Assembly (NCBI GenBank): GCA_021800315.1
Contig: JAJYZD010000072.1
Coordinates: 1 to 14,645, forward strand
Source: Bacillota bacterium
GTDB taxonomy: Bacteria; Bacillota; Desulfotomaculia; Desulfotomaculales; JAJYZD01
Reading direction: 5' to 3'
Length of the DNA: 14,645 nt
Shown: positions 1 to 6,658 of the stretch, piece by piece
Numbering within the stretch: the first letter of the stretch is position 1
Layout of the letters: every line of letters starts with the position of its first letter
Made by a program: the position numbers and the translations under genes
The notes under the pieces: generated by a model
What the model saw: only the letters and a program-made list of their open reading frames with translations
What the model was told of the DNA's origin: nothing
Database searches by the model: none

Positions 1-239
1 GGAGGACCTCCCACAAGCGGATCAACTTCACTTTGTCGCAAATAGCCGGCATCAAGTATCTCTCTCGCACTTGTATGGTGAATGTCCTTGTTAATAACAG
101 GCCATTCCCGATTTTTGGTGACTGTAAAACAACAGTCGCTGTCTATTCCCAGGCCAATACACGCGTGAAATCCGGCGGCCTCAAAGCCATAATCCAGCCC
201 GCCAGCGCCGGTGAAAAGGCTCACCATTCTATGCGGCAT
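1..239 (-). CDS. DNA (cytosine-5-)-methyltransferase, N-terminal part (runs off window)
   Basis: This reading frame is open from the ATG at 239 down to the window edge and gives about 79 residues. Residues 6-24 carry the C5-methyltransferase motif I (SLFTGAGGLDYGFEAAGF), the S-adenosylmethionine-binding loop. The last residues before the edge are VGGPP, the start of motif IV, whose next residues in the family are Cys-Gln with the catalytic cysteine. The family methylates carbon 5 of cytosine in a specific DNA sequence and is usually part of a restriction-modification system, or a solitary methylase. The start is supported by a GAGGAG ribosome-binding site at 253-248, eight bases upstream, which overlaps the stop codon of the gene before it; the two are therefore very likely co-transcribed and translationally coupled. 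The next Met (residue 5) is a possible but less well-spaced start. The recognition sequence cannot be inferred because the target-recognition region lies outside the window. Confidence 0.9.
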   Translation of the reverse strand, partial: MPHRMVSLFTGAGGLDYGFEAAGFHACIGLGIDSDCCFTVTKNREWPVINKDIHHTSAREILDAGYLRQSEVDPLVGGP

Positions 240-251
240 AAGCAAAGCTCC

Positions 252-950
252 TCATATCTCGGGATCATATACTTCTTTTACCCGTTTTTTGTTGACTGCT
301 TCGATAATGTCCGAAATTCCACGAGTAACAATGCGATCAAAAACAGCACACCAGGGAGTAGTATCTTCCTGGATCGAAATATGGACATTCACCTCTGCAT
401 TTGCCCCGGTTCCCCATGCCCTTAACCCTATACCCGGTGTTCGTTGTGGCATATTATGTAAAATAGCAATCGCTTTTCGAGCAGAAATTACGTGAAACGG
501 ATTGTGCGCTACTGCCTTCTTAATCTCCGGCCAATACTTCCTTACTATAGAAAAAACAAATCGGTCCTCAGCATCCATAATCAACGAGCCACCGTTCTTG
601 TTAAGCAAGTCCCAAACAATGCATTCTTTGCCATCAAACAAGGACGGTAGTAGATGGTCGAGTAAACCAAGCAACAAGTAGTCAACCGACACAACATAAA
701 GTAGATCTGGTGCTGAATTCAAGTTGGCCGGTAGCTTCAAACCCCCTTCCCTAATGGTGAAATCAACCACTGAATGTAAAGTCTCTCTTTCATCCGTATA
801 ATAAAGCCCCTGCCGTTTCTCGGATAAATCATCAATCAAGTCCAAGAACCGCTGCTCGGTGATAGCTTCTTCAAATATCCTCCTGACAGTCCGTCGAAAA
901 AAAGAGTTCGGCTGAATGCGAATGACCGCCAACTTCTGATAAGACAACAA
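252..950 (-). CDS. Unrecognised 232-residue protein coupled to the cytosine methyltransferase
   Basis: I do not recognise this family. The product is a soluble-looking mixed alpha/beta protein with no signal peptide or clear membrane segment. It has an acidic and aromatic middle (around DLLYVVSVDYLLLGLLDHL) and a C-terminal half containing GLRAWGTGANAEVNVHI. I see no PD-(D/E)xK, HNH or GIY-YIG motif that I would trust. It lies directly upstream of the C5 methyltransferase, with only 12 bases between them and the stop overlapping the methyltransferase ribosome-binding site. Such a partner in a restriction-modification locus is often the endonuclease or a control protein; that role is inference from position only. 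The start is uncertain: TTG at 950 follows an in-frame TAG at 956-954, has no well-spaced Shine-Dalgarno sequence, and the first internal Met is more than 100 residues in. The 5' end may therefore be truncated, or the stop may be a mutation. Base composition is more AT-rich than the spoIIIA genes. Confidence 0.55.
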   Translation of the reverse strand: MLSYQKLAVIRIQPNSFFRRTVRRIFEEAITEQRFLDLIDDLSEKRQGLYYTDERETLHSVVDFTIREGGLKLPANLNSAPDLLYVVSVDYLLLGLLDHLLPSLFDGKECIVWDLLNKNGGSLIMDAEDRFVFSIVRKYWPEIKKAVAHNPFHVISARKAIAILHNMPQRTPGIGLRAWGTGANAEVNVHISIQEDTTPWCAVFDRIVTRGISDIIEAVNKKRVKEVYDPEI

Positions 951-1361
951 GCACTACCAACGACTTCCTACCGCCCCGGCGGGTAGTTTGGCAACCGTCA
1001 AACCCATGCTCGCTATCTTCGACACTTATTAGATTTTTCCTCTCGATTGGGGTCTCTGGCCGTAGCGGATCTTACCCGGTGGGTAATACGGTCCCTGCAG
1101 TCCGGAGGGTCGGTGTCATCATTTTCGGCATGGGGCCAACCGGTTGGGGAAGGAATAATATCCTGGGAACTTAACTCATCGTCATACTTCTCCACCGTCA
1201 CGCCCCATAGGCGACTGGCCGGCCATGCGGCGACCACAGTCGATGCGGACCGACATTACCCTTTACCACCAAATGCACACCACGACGGAAAGATCGTGCT
1301 CCCGATCAACAGGCGGCTTCTTTTTCTGTTCCAGGCCCCGTGCCCCCTCCGTCTGAAAGAT
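951..1361. other. Gene-poor spacer between the methyltransferase pair and spoIIIAH
   Basis: No convincing gene is visible. A minus-strand reading frame at 1237-1013 (GTG start, 74 codons, charged C-terminus rich in Arg and Lys) has no recognisable domain or good ribosome-binding site and is not called. A short imperfect inverted repeat lies at 968-986 (CTACC-GCC/GGC-GGGTAG with one bulged base), without a run of T on either side. In related spore formers I would expect housekeeping genes such as an Asp23-family gene or nusB after spoIIIAH; none is here. Confidence 0.5.
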
Positions 1362-1393
1362 GAGTGCGGACGGAACCAAGCCCGTCCGCACTC
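1355..1393 (-). terminator. Hairpin terminator after spoIIIAH
   Basis: A perfect 12-bp stem (GAGTGCGGACGG at 1362-1373 and its complement at 1382-1393) with an 8-base loop begins one base after the spoIIIAH stop codon. Read on the minus strand it is followed by CATCTTTCAG, so the T tract is weak. It most likely ends the spoIIIA transcript, possibly inefficiently. Confidence 0.55.
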
Positions 1394-1394
1394 G

Positions 1395-1937
1395 TCACGG
1401 TCTCTGGATGATCGCCACGTTGGCCGGCGGCACCCCGGCCTGGCGGGCCAGCACCTGGACCAGACCGGTCGCCCTGGCTGCGGAGACATGCCCGGGGCCA
1501 ACCACCACGGTCAGTCCCTGGTTTTCCAGGAACACCACCGCGTCGTTGAATCCTTCGGCGTGCGCCAGGCCTTCCAGTTCCACCAGCAGGGCCTGTTCCC
1601 GGCCCAGCCGGAGCAGATCATCCTGGGCCTTTAGCCTGGCGTCGGCGCCGGAACGGGAGTTGTCCACCACGTCCCGCAGCAGGGCCGCCTCCAGGCTCAG
1701 GGCTCTGTCCCTGTTCATCCGGTATTCGGCGAAAAAGGAATCCCGGGTTGCCTGATCCCTGGACGGCGTAGGGCCGGCGACGGGGGGCATGGTTGTAACC
1801 GCCACCGGTTGGCTGGGGGGCGGCACGGTTTCGGCCGAAGTGGCCGGACGGGTTCTCACCCCGATGAATATCAAGGCCGCGCCGAGAATGACCAGGATCG
1901 ACAGGGTCACCAGGCGCCGGCTAACCTGAAACGCCAT
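1395..1937 (-). CDS. spoIIIAH: Stage III sporulation protein AH
   Basis: SpoIIIAH is made in the mother cell. Its C-terminal domain, in the space between the two spore membranes, binds SpoIIQ from the forespore and forms part of the SpoIIIA-SpoIIQ channel. The 180-residue product has a basic N-terminus, one membrane segment at about residues 10-28, a Pro/Thr/Ser/Val-rich linker, then the conserved domain beginning SFFAEYRMNRDRA and ending in the YscJ/FliF-like ring fold (NDAVVFLENQGLTVVV, then a final VLARQAGVPPANVAII). ATG at 1937 is chosen because GGAGGTGA lies six bases upstream; a GTG at 1943 in the same frame overlaps the spoIIIAG stop but sits too close to that site. Length is slightly shorter than the Bacillus protein, as usual in clostridia. 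It is the last gene of the operon. Confidence 0.93.
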   Translation of the reverse strand: MAFQVSRRLVTLSILVILGAALIFIGVRTRPATSAETVPPPSQPVAVTTMPPVAGPTPSRDQATRDSFFAEYRMNRDRALSLEAALLRDVVDNSRSGADARLKAQDDLLRLGREQALLVELEGLAHAEGFNDAVVFLENQGLTVVVGPGHVSAARATGLVQVLARQAGVPPANVAIIQRP

Positions 1938-1939
1938 TA

Positions 1940-2548
1940 TCACTCACCTCCCCCGGGCAGGACCAGCACTTCGTAGGGCGGCACGTGCAGGGCCACCACC
2001 GCGGCCTCGGTCAGGGCCGCCCGCACCGAGGCATTGGTCGCTCCACCGGCGATGATCAGCACCCCGTCCACCCTGGGGGCGAGTTTGCGGCTGATCACCG
2101 GCGTGCCGTTGTCACTGGCCGGAGACTGGTTCATCACCACCTGGTCGTTTTCGCTGACATCGGAGGTAACGTTGGTAGTCCCGCCGCTGTCCTTCTGGGT
2201 CGACGTTTTTTTGTCGGTGTTGACGTTGTTGGCGTAATCGGTCCGCCCGGCGTCGGCCAGGTGAATTTCCACCTCCACCTTCCCCGCTCCGGCCACCTGG
2301 GAAAGGATGGACTGCAGGTGGTCCTCCATTTCCCCGGCGGTATCGCCCGGGGAAACCGTCCCCGGCCTGACCCCGCCGGAAACGGGCGCGGCCTGCTGGT
2401 TCTGCTGATGATTGCGCCCCCCGGTTCCGCTGAGGATCATCAGCATGGCTCCCACCGCGGCCAGGCCCACCAGCCACCACACCCTCACCTGCCGCCCCGG
2501 ACCGGCGGATCCGCCCAGCAAGGGCTGCCAGATTTCCCGCAAACTCAT
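1940..2548 (-). CDS. spoIIIAG: Stage III sporulation protein AG
   Basis: SpoIIIAG is a mother-cell membrane protein that in Bacillus forms a large ring, thought to be the main conduit of the feeding channel. The 202-residue product has an N-terminal cytosolic stretch, a membrane segment at about residues 22-42, a Gln/Pro-rich linker, and then a ring-building domain: MEDHLQSILSQVAGAGKVEV, a Ser/Thr/Asn-rich insertion (the region that forms the beta-barrel in the Bacillus ring), and APRVDGVLIIAGGA followed by the last helix and strand. The ATG at 2548 is preferred because GGGGGGA lies seven bases upstream and the spoIIIAF stop TGA ends just two bases before it; an in-frame TTG at 2575 would lie inside spoIIIAF without a suitable site. 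The stop is a few bases from the spoIIIAH start. Confidence 0.93.
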   Translation of the reverse strand: MSLREIWQPLLGGSAGPGRQVRVWWLVGLAAVGAMLMILSGTGGRNHQQNQQAAPVSGGVRPGTVSPGDTAGEMEDHLQSILSQVAGAGKVEVEIHLADAGRTDYANNVNTDKKTSTQKDSGGTTNVTSDVSENDQVVMNQSPASDNGTPVISRKLAPRVDGVLIIAGGATNASVRAALTEAAVVALHVPPYEVLVLPGGGE

Positions 2549-2549
2549 A

Positions 2550-3110
2550 TCAGGGTCCCCCCTTCTCCAGGTCAACCGAAACCGTCTCCGGCTTCAGGTT
2601 GTAAAAATCGGCCAGTTCCCGCCGCAGACCGTCCATATCCGCCGCCACCCTGCCCCCCGGTATGCCCGGCTTGACTTTCACGCCAACGGTCACACCCTCC
2701 AGGCTGCCGAAGGAGGGGCTCGCCCGGTCGCCCGGCACATCCACCCAGACGCTCTCCACGACGAGGTCGCCGTTTAGGGAGGCCAAGGCTTTGATCTGAC
2801 GTTCCAGGGCCTCCCGGTAACCCTTGAGCGCGTCCGCCTGGTCTTGCCGGGCCAGTTGCCGTCCGGCGCGCAAGGCCTGGTCCATATCCGGCGGTACCGC
2901 CTGGTCGATGAAGGGAAGGTTGACGGACAGACCGCGGCCCAGCACCCCGGTCACCGCCTGCAGAACGGCCACGATGATCATCAGGCCCACCACCAGGTGG
3001 ACATAGCGGCCCATGGTCCCGGCCGGCAGCAACATCTCCAGGAAAACGGCCAGCACGATAATCAGCACCAGGTTCTCCACCAGGAGTCGAAGGCTGTTCA
3101 CACCGGCCAT
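2550..3110 (-). CDS. spoIIIAF: Stage III sporulation protein AF
   Basis: SpoIIIAF is a membrane component of the SpoIIIA complex with no known enzymatic role. The 186-residue product begins with two membrane segments (about residues 9-28 and 35-56, including VFLEMLLPAGTMGRYVHLVVGLM, of which the LLP and Y-V-G positions are typical). A charged helical region follows (EALERQIKALASL), then a C-terminal alpha/beta domain (VTVGVKVKPG, then ADFYNLKPETVSVDLEKG). It starts six bases after the spoIIIAE stop. The ATG at 3110 lies directly against AAAGGGG, which is too close for a normal ribosome-binding site; the in-frame GTG at 3101 has that same site about nine bases upstream and may be the real start, which would give 183 residues. 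Confidence 0.92.
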   Translation of the reverse strand: MAGVNSLRLLVENLVLIIVLAVFLEMLLPAGTMGRYVHLVVGLMIIVAVLQAVTGVLGRGLSVNLPFIDQAVPPDMDQALRAGRQLARQDQADALKGYREALERQIKALASLNGDLVVESVWVDVPGDRASPSFGSLEGVTVGVKVKPGIPGGRVAADMDGLRRELADFYNLKPETVSVDLEKGGP

Positions 3111-3116
3111 CCCCTT

Positions 3117-4271
3117 TCATTGCAGGATCGCGTTCAGGTTCCCTACGCCCACCACGATGGCGATGGTGAAGAAAAACATAAGGGCCGCGACCGCCACCGC
3201 CGCAAAAATGAAAACCAGGCTCTGGCCCAGACCGGTCAGGCTCTCGGCCAGCCGGGCGTCTCCCACCGGCTGCACCACCGCCCCGGCCAGGTGGTAGGTA
3301 AAGCCCAGTGCCAGCATTTTAACCAGCGGCACCGTGATCATCAGGGCAATGACCACAATACCGGCCAGGCCGACCGCGTTTTTCAAGAGCAGGGAAGTCC
3401 CGACCACCGCTTCCAGGGCATTGGACAACATGCCACCCACGACGGGCACCAGGGCACCGGTGGCATACCTGGCCGTGCGGAAAGCGATGCCGTTGGTCAC
3501 CGCGCCGGCCACTCCGTAGACGGTCAGGAAGCCCAGGAACACCGTCGTCATCAGGCCCATCACGCCCAAGGCGAACCATTGGACCAGCCCGGCCAGGCGG
3601 GAGACGGAAAAGTGTTCCGAAAGATTGCTGGCCAGCCGGAGGACGGCCGCCATAATGAGCAGGGGCAGGACCAGGTTCTGCATCACCGTGCCCACCACGG
3701 TGATAAAGGAAAAGAGCACCGGGCTCATCAGGGCCGGCGCCCCCACCTGGCCTACCGCCACCAGGAGGGTGATCAGAACCGGCAGGATGGCCTGCATGAA
3801 GGAAACCATGTCGCCCACGAGGTTGCGTCCCAGCGTGATCGCCAGGGCGAAGGATCCCGCCGCCAGGCCGGTCAGGACGAGGTAGCTGACCACGTAACTC
3901 AACTTGGCGGTGGTGGCGCTCTCAAAAGCCCCCTGCAGATTCTGCAGGACGGCGCAAACCACCGCCAGCAGGATCAACTGCCCAAGCAGGCTGGAGTTGG
4001 CCACCAGTTCCCGGAAGAAAAAATTAAAGATATCGTTGGCCACGTGGCCCGGGGTTACGCCGGCCTTGCCCCGGGCCAGATCCCAGACCATCCGGCGGAA
4101 GTTGACCGCTGGCAGCGCCCCGTTTATTTCCTGGTTCATGTGGTCCACGTAGCCCTGGATCTTGTCCAGGTCCAGGCTGTGGAACTGCTTATCCAGTTCG
4201 GCGGCCCGGGCGGGAGCGGCCAATCCCAACCAGAGCAAAACGGTCAGGAGAATAAACGCCAGGCGCCACAA
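3117..4271 (-). CDS. spoIIIAE: Stage III sporulation protein AE
   Basis: SpoIIIAE is the large polytopic membrane protein of the SpoIIIA channel. The 384-residue product starts with a signal peptide (residues 1-24, ending in APARAAE). An amphipathic N-terminal region follows (YVDHMNQEINGALPAVNF), then about seven or eight hydrophobic segments, including LLGQLILLAVVCAVLQNLQ near residue 100 and the conserved AYATGALVPVVGGMLSNALE-like stretch (here RYATGALVPVVGGMLSNALE) near residue 290. Length fits the family (about 390). The start is an unusual TTG at 4271; a GAGGGGG sequence eight bases upstream overlaps the spoIIIAD stop and supports it, and the signal peptide begins exactly there. Confidence 0.94.
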   Translation of the reverse strand: MWRLAFILLTVLLWLGLAAPARAAELDKQFHSLDLDKIQGYVDHMNQEINGALPAVNFRRMVWDLARGKAGVTPGHVANDIFNFFFRELVANSSLLGQLILLAVVCAVLQNLQGAFESATTAKLSYVVSYLVLTGLAAGSFALAITLGRNLVGDMVSFMQAILPVLITLLVAVGQVGAPALMSPVLFSFITVVGTVMQNLVLPLLIMAAVLRLASNLSEHFSVSRLAGLVQWFALGVMGLMTTVFLGFLTVYGVAGAVTNGIAFRTARYATGALVPVVGGMLSNALEAVVGTSLLLKNAVGLAGIVVIALMITVPLVKMLALGFTYHLAGAVVQPVGDARLAESLTGLGQSLVFIFAAVAVAALMFFFTIAIVVGVGNLNAILQ

Positions 4272-4286
4272 GGAGGCTTCCCCCTC

Positions 4287-4673
4287 TCAAGGAACCAGCT
4301 TGAGAACCGCTTCCAGTACGGCCACCACCACCGGTACCGCCAGCACCAGGATCATGATCTTGGCGGCGAACTCGATCTTGGCCGCCACCGCGCCCTCCCC
4401 GGCATCCCGGCTGATCTGGGCCCCGAAATCGGCGATATAGGCGATGCCCACGATCTTCAGGATGGTACCCAGGTAAAACATGCTCACGCCGGCCCTCTCG
4501 ACCAGGTCGCGCAGGACCTGGACCACCGCCCCGATCCGACCCACCACCGACAGAAAGATGAAGACAGCGATGGTAAGGCTGAGCAACATGGCCAGTTCCG
4601 GCCTTTGCTGGCGCAGGACGACCGCCAGGACGGCGCCGGCCAGCGTTATTCCGACGAGCGGCAATATTTCCAC
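4287..4673 (-). CDS. spoIIIAD: Stage III sporulation protein AD
   Basis: SpoIIIAD is a small hydrophobic component of the SpoIIIA complex, related to SpoIIIAC. The 128-residue product has about four membrane segments: VEILPLVGITLAGAVLAVVL at the N-terminus, LAMLLSLTIAVFIFLSVVG, the SMFYLGTILKIVGIAYIADF stretch that is typical of the family, and a C-terminal KIMILVLAVPVVVAVLEAVL. The reading frame is open further upstream, but family members start at the VEIL-like sequence. A GTG at 4673 with AAGGGGTGG six bases before it matches this, so I use that start. The ribosome-binding site overlaps the spoIIIAC stop, which suggests coupled translation. Confidence 0.93.
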   Translation of the reverse strand: MEILPLVGITLAGAVLAVVLRQQRPELAMLLSLTIAVFIFLSVVGRIGAVVQVLRDLVERAGVSMFYLGTILKIVGIAYIADFGAQISRDAGEGAVAAKIEFAAKIMILVLAVPVVVAVLEAVLKLVP

Positions 4674-4686
4674 GGCAAGCCACCCC

Positions 4687-4887
4687 TTAAAACAAGCGGA
4701 AAACGGTCTTGACCTGCTCAAAGAGCCGCGCCAGCAGCGGGACGACCCAGAACAGAACGACCGCCACCCCGGCTATGGTGGCCATCTCGGCCATCGTCTC
4801 CTTGCCCGCTTCCTTCAGAACCATATGCAGAACCGCTATGAGGATACCTACGCCGGCGATCTTGAAAATGATGTCCACGTTGATCAT
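4687..4887 (-). CDS. spoIIIAC: Stage III sporulation protein AC
   Basis: SpoIIIAC is a very small two-span membrane protein of the SpoIIIA complex. The 66-residue product begins MINVDIIFKIAGVGILIAVL, the family signature, continues through HMVLKEAGKETMAEMATIAG into a second membrane span, and ends in an amphipathic LFEQVKTVFRLF. The ATG at 4887 is chosen because family members begin there and a GGTGG lies about eight bases upstream; a GTG at 4899 would add four residues with a poorly spaced site. It follows spoIIIAB by 16 bases. Confidence 0.93.
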   Translation of the reverse strand: MINVDIIFKIAGVGILIAVLHMVLKEAGKETMAEMATIAGVAVVLFWVVPLLARLFEQVKTVFRLF

Positions 4888-4903
4888 CCTGAAAACCACC
4901 GTC

Positions 4904-5422
4904 CTAATAAAGGATGAGGGCCAGCGCCAGGCCGCCCAGAAAGCCGAGGTAATTCCACAACCTGGCGTTTTTCGCGGCCGCTGCCTGAGCTTCGTCGATC
5001 TGCAGGTCGATCTGGTGCAGCACCAGTTCCAGGTGACTCATCTGGTCGTCGCGATCCGATATGCCGAGGGCTTGTCCCAGTTGGTTGACCAGGGCCAGGT
5101 CATTACCGGTGAGGGAAGTGTTCAGGCCGAACCGGGCCGTCGCCTTTTGCCAGGCCTGGGCCGCTCCCCCGCCGGTATTGGCGGCCAGTTCCGCGCCGGC
5201 CACCCGGAAAAGGGAAGCCGCCTCGGCCGGCGAGCGGGCGGCCACGTTGGCCATCGCCTCCGGTAGGGGGGAAAGGGCGTAGGAAATCTCGGTGGCCAAG
5301 AGCTTCAGGGCCGTCTGCAGGCTCTTCAATTCCCGCGGCCGCCTGGTGTAGTTCCCGCCCACGGATACGCCGGCCAGGCCGCTACCCAGAACCAGGACCG
5401 ACGCCCCCAGGAGTTTGACCAC
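4904..5422 (-). CDS. spoIIIAB: Stage III sporulation protein AB
   Basis: SpoIIIAB is a membrane protein of the SpoIIIA complex with a fold related to the inner-membrane platform (GspF-like) of type II secretion and type IV pilus machines. It is thought to work with the ATPase SpoIIIAA. The 172-residue product has an N-terminal membrane segment (ASVLVLGSGLAGVSVGGNY), the family motif RPRELKSLQTALKLLATEI with SYALSPLPEAM after it, a helical domain, and a C-terminal membrane segment (LWNYLGFLGGLALALILY). The start is GTG at 5422 with GGAGGTGA six bases upstream. It overlaps the 3' end of spoIIIAA by 41 bases, so the two are translationally linked. Confidence 0.94.
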   Translation of the reverse strand: MVKLLGASVLVLGSGLAGVSVGGNYTRRPRELKSLQTALKLLATEISYALSPLPEAMANVAARSPAEAASLFRVAGAELAANTGGGAAQAWQKATARFGLNTSLTGNDLALVNQLGQALGISDRDDQMSHLELVLHQIDLQIDEAQAAAAKNARLWNYLGFLGGLALALILY

Positions 5423-6428
5423 GTGACTTCACCTCCAATGGTTCCAGATGCCACCCGCCGCGCACTTCCACCAACGTCCCCGGCGTGGGCGACCGGCCCA
5501 GCACAACCACCCTTTCCACCGCTCCGGCCGCCAGGAGGCGCTGGAGCCCGGGACGCCGGAACAATTCGCCCACGCTGCCCGCGTGCGCGGTGGCCAGAAG
5601 GCTGACCCCCGCGTTCTGCGCCTCCAAAAGGGCGTCCACATCCGATCCCTGCCCGATTTCATCGGTGGCTAGGACCCGCGGTCCCATCGAACGCAGGAGC
5701 ATCATCAGTCCTTCGGCCTTGGGACAGTTGTCCAGGACATCCGTGTTGGGCCCCACGTCCAGCCGGGGCTGGCCCCGGTAACACCCGGCCACCTCGGAAC
5801 GCTCGTCCGCCAGGCCCACCGCCCTTCCCGCCAGGTGCAGGGAAGGGACACCGGAGGAAATCAAACGCACCAGGTCCCGCAAGACGGTGGTTTTCCCGCC
5901 GCCCGGCGGCGACACCAGGATGGTGTGGCGGATGCGGTCCGCCTCCCGGTCGTAGAGATGGGGTACCACCGGCCGGGCGGCTCCCCTGGCCTCGCGGGCC
6001 ACCCTGATGTTCAGCCCCGCCAGGTGTTTCAAGGACCGGACCCGGCCGTCGTTCAGCACCGCCTGCCCGGTCAGCCCGACCCGGTGTCCCCCGGGCAGGG
6101 TAAGGAAACCGCGTTTCAGTTCCTCTTCCAGCGCGTAGAGGGAGGAACCGCTGATCAGTTCCACGCAGGCCTGCAGGTCGCTCCCATCCAGTTGCAAGAC
6201 CGCCGCCGGGTCCCCGGCGGGACCGCCCGGACCGGCCGGGACGGCCTGCCCGCCCACCGTAAGCGTAAGCGGCCTTCCCGCCCGCAACCGGATCTCCTCC
6301 ACGGCGCCCAAAAGCGACCGGGGCCATCCCTTCAGGAGGCAGGCCACCCGTTCCGGCAGGAACGGCCACAACCGGGGCCAGGGGTCGGTGCACGGCACCG
6401 GGGGTTCGATCAAGACCGAACCGTTCAT
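5382..6428 (-). CDS. spoIIIAA: Stage III sporulation protein AA (channel ATPase)
   Basis: SpoIIIAA is an AAA-type secretion ATPase related to type II/IV secretion motors. In the mother cell it is needed for late forespore gene expression through the SpoIIIA-SpoIIQ channel. The 348-residue product has the N-terminal domain (EEIRLRAGRPL near 44-54, then SGSSLYALEEELKRGFLTLP near 93-112 and GGHRVGLTG near 113-121), a Walker A loop SPPGGGKTT at 173-181 with Lys179, and a Walker B region RVLATDEIG at 251-259 with Asp256 and Glu257. A conserved TAHAGSVGEL region is near 280. All key ATPase residues are present. ATG at 6428 has a GGGAGGGGG ribosome-binding site about six bases upstream. It is the first gene of the operon. 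The C-terminus is Gly/Pro-rich beyond the conserved domain, in the region overlapping spoIIIAB. Confidence 0.95.
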   Translation of the reverse strand: MNGSVLIEPPVPCTDPWPRLWPFLPERVACLLKGWPRSLLGAVEEIRLRAGRPLTLTVGGQAVPAGPGGPAGDPAAVLQLDGSDLQACVELISGSSLYALEEELKRGFLTLPGGHRVGLTGQAVLNDGRVRSLKHLAGLNIRVAREARGAARPVVPHLYDREADRIRHTILVSPPGGGKTTVLRDLVRLISSGVPSLHLAGRAVGLADERSEVAGCYRGQPRLDVGPNTDVLDNCPKAEGLMMLLRSMGPRVLATDEIGQGSDVDALLEAQNAGVSLLATAHAGSVGELFRRPGLQRLLAAGAVERVVVLGRSPTPGTLVEVRGGWHLEPLEVKSRGQTPGGVGPGSG

Positions 6429-6450
6429 GTTTGTCCCCCTCCCTGCCCTA

Positions 6451-6480
6451 TGTTTATGGGGGGGTCGTCCCGTTTATTAC
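6451..6480 (-). promoter_or_regulatory. Candidate sigma-E promoter of the spoIIIA operon
   Basis: On the minus strand GTAATAA (6480-6474) and CATAAACA (6458-6451) are separated by 15 bases. The second partly matches the sigma-E -10 element CATACAnT and the first loosely matches its -35 element. Transcription would begin just before the spoIIIAA ribosome-binding site, leaving a short leader. spoIIIA is sigma-E controlled in Bacillus; the match here is imperfect. Confidence 0.35.
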
Positions 6481-6504
6481 CGGCGCTTGAACCGGGCGGG
6501 AGAC

Positions 6505-6539
6505 AAAACAACCCCGCCGGGCAGCGACCCCGGCGGGGT
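6505..6539 (-). terminator. Terminator-like hairpin facing spoIIIAA, with no gene upstream of it
   Basis: A perfect 11-bp GC-rich stem (6511-6521 with 6529-6539, loop of 7) is followed on the minus strand by TGTTTTGTCT. It has the shape of an intrinsic terminator for minus-strand transcripts coming from the right, but the next gene on that side is on the plus strand. It may insulate spoIIIAA from antisense read-through, or be left from a gene that once lay upstream. Confidence 0.5.
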
Positions 6540-6658
6540 AAAACCGTAAAGCCCGTCACCCGGAAACGGTAGGAAACCGGCCGGGAGCGGCGAAACTTAT
6601 AGCTGACGCCGACTCCTCCACGGATCGAAAGGTATTGGGACCGGAAGGAAGCAACAAG

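Noticed and set aside
1013..1237. 74-codon minus-strand frame upstream of the methyltransferase pair
   Set aside because: GTG start without a good ribosome-binding site, no known domain, and composition that gives no clear coding signal; described only within the spacer entry.
2844..4712. Long plus-strand open frame of 622 codons across spoIIIAD-AF
   Set aside because: It is antisense to well-recognised spoIIIA genes, is extremely rich in His, Gln and Gly as expected of a GC-rich shadow frame, and has no domain.
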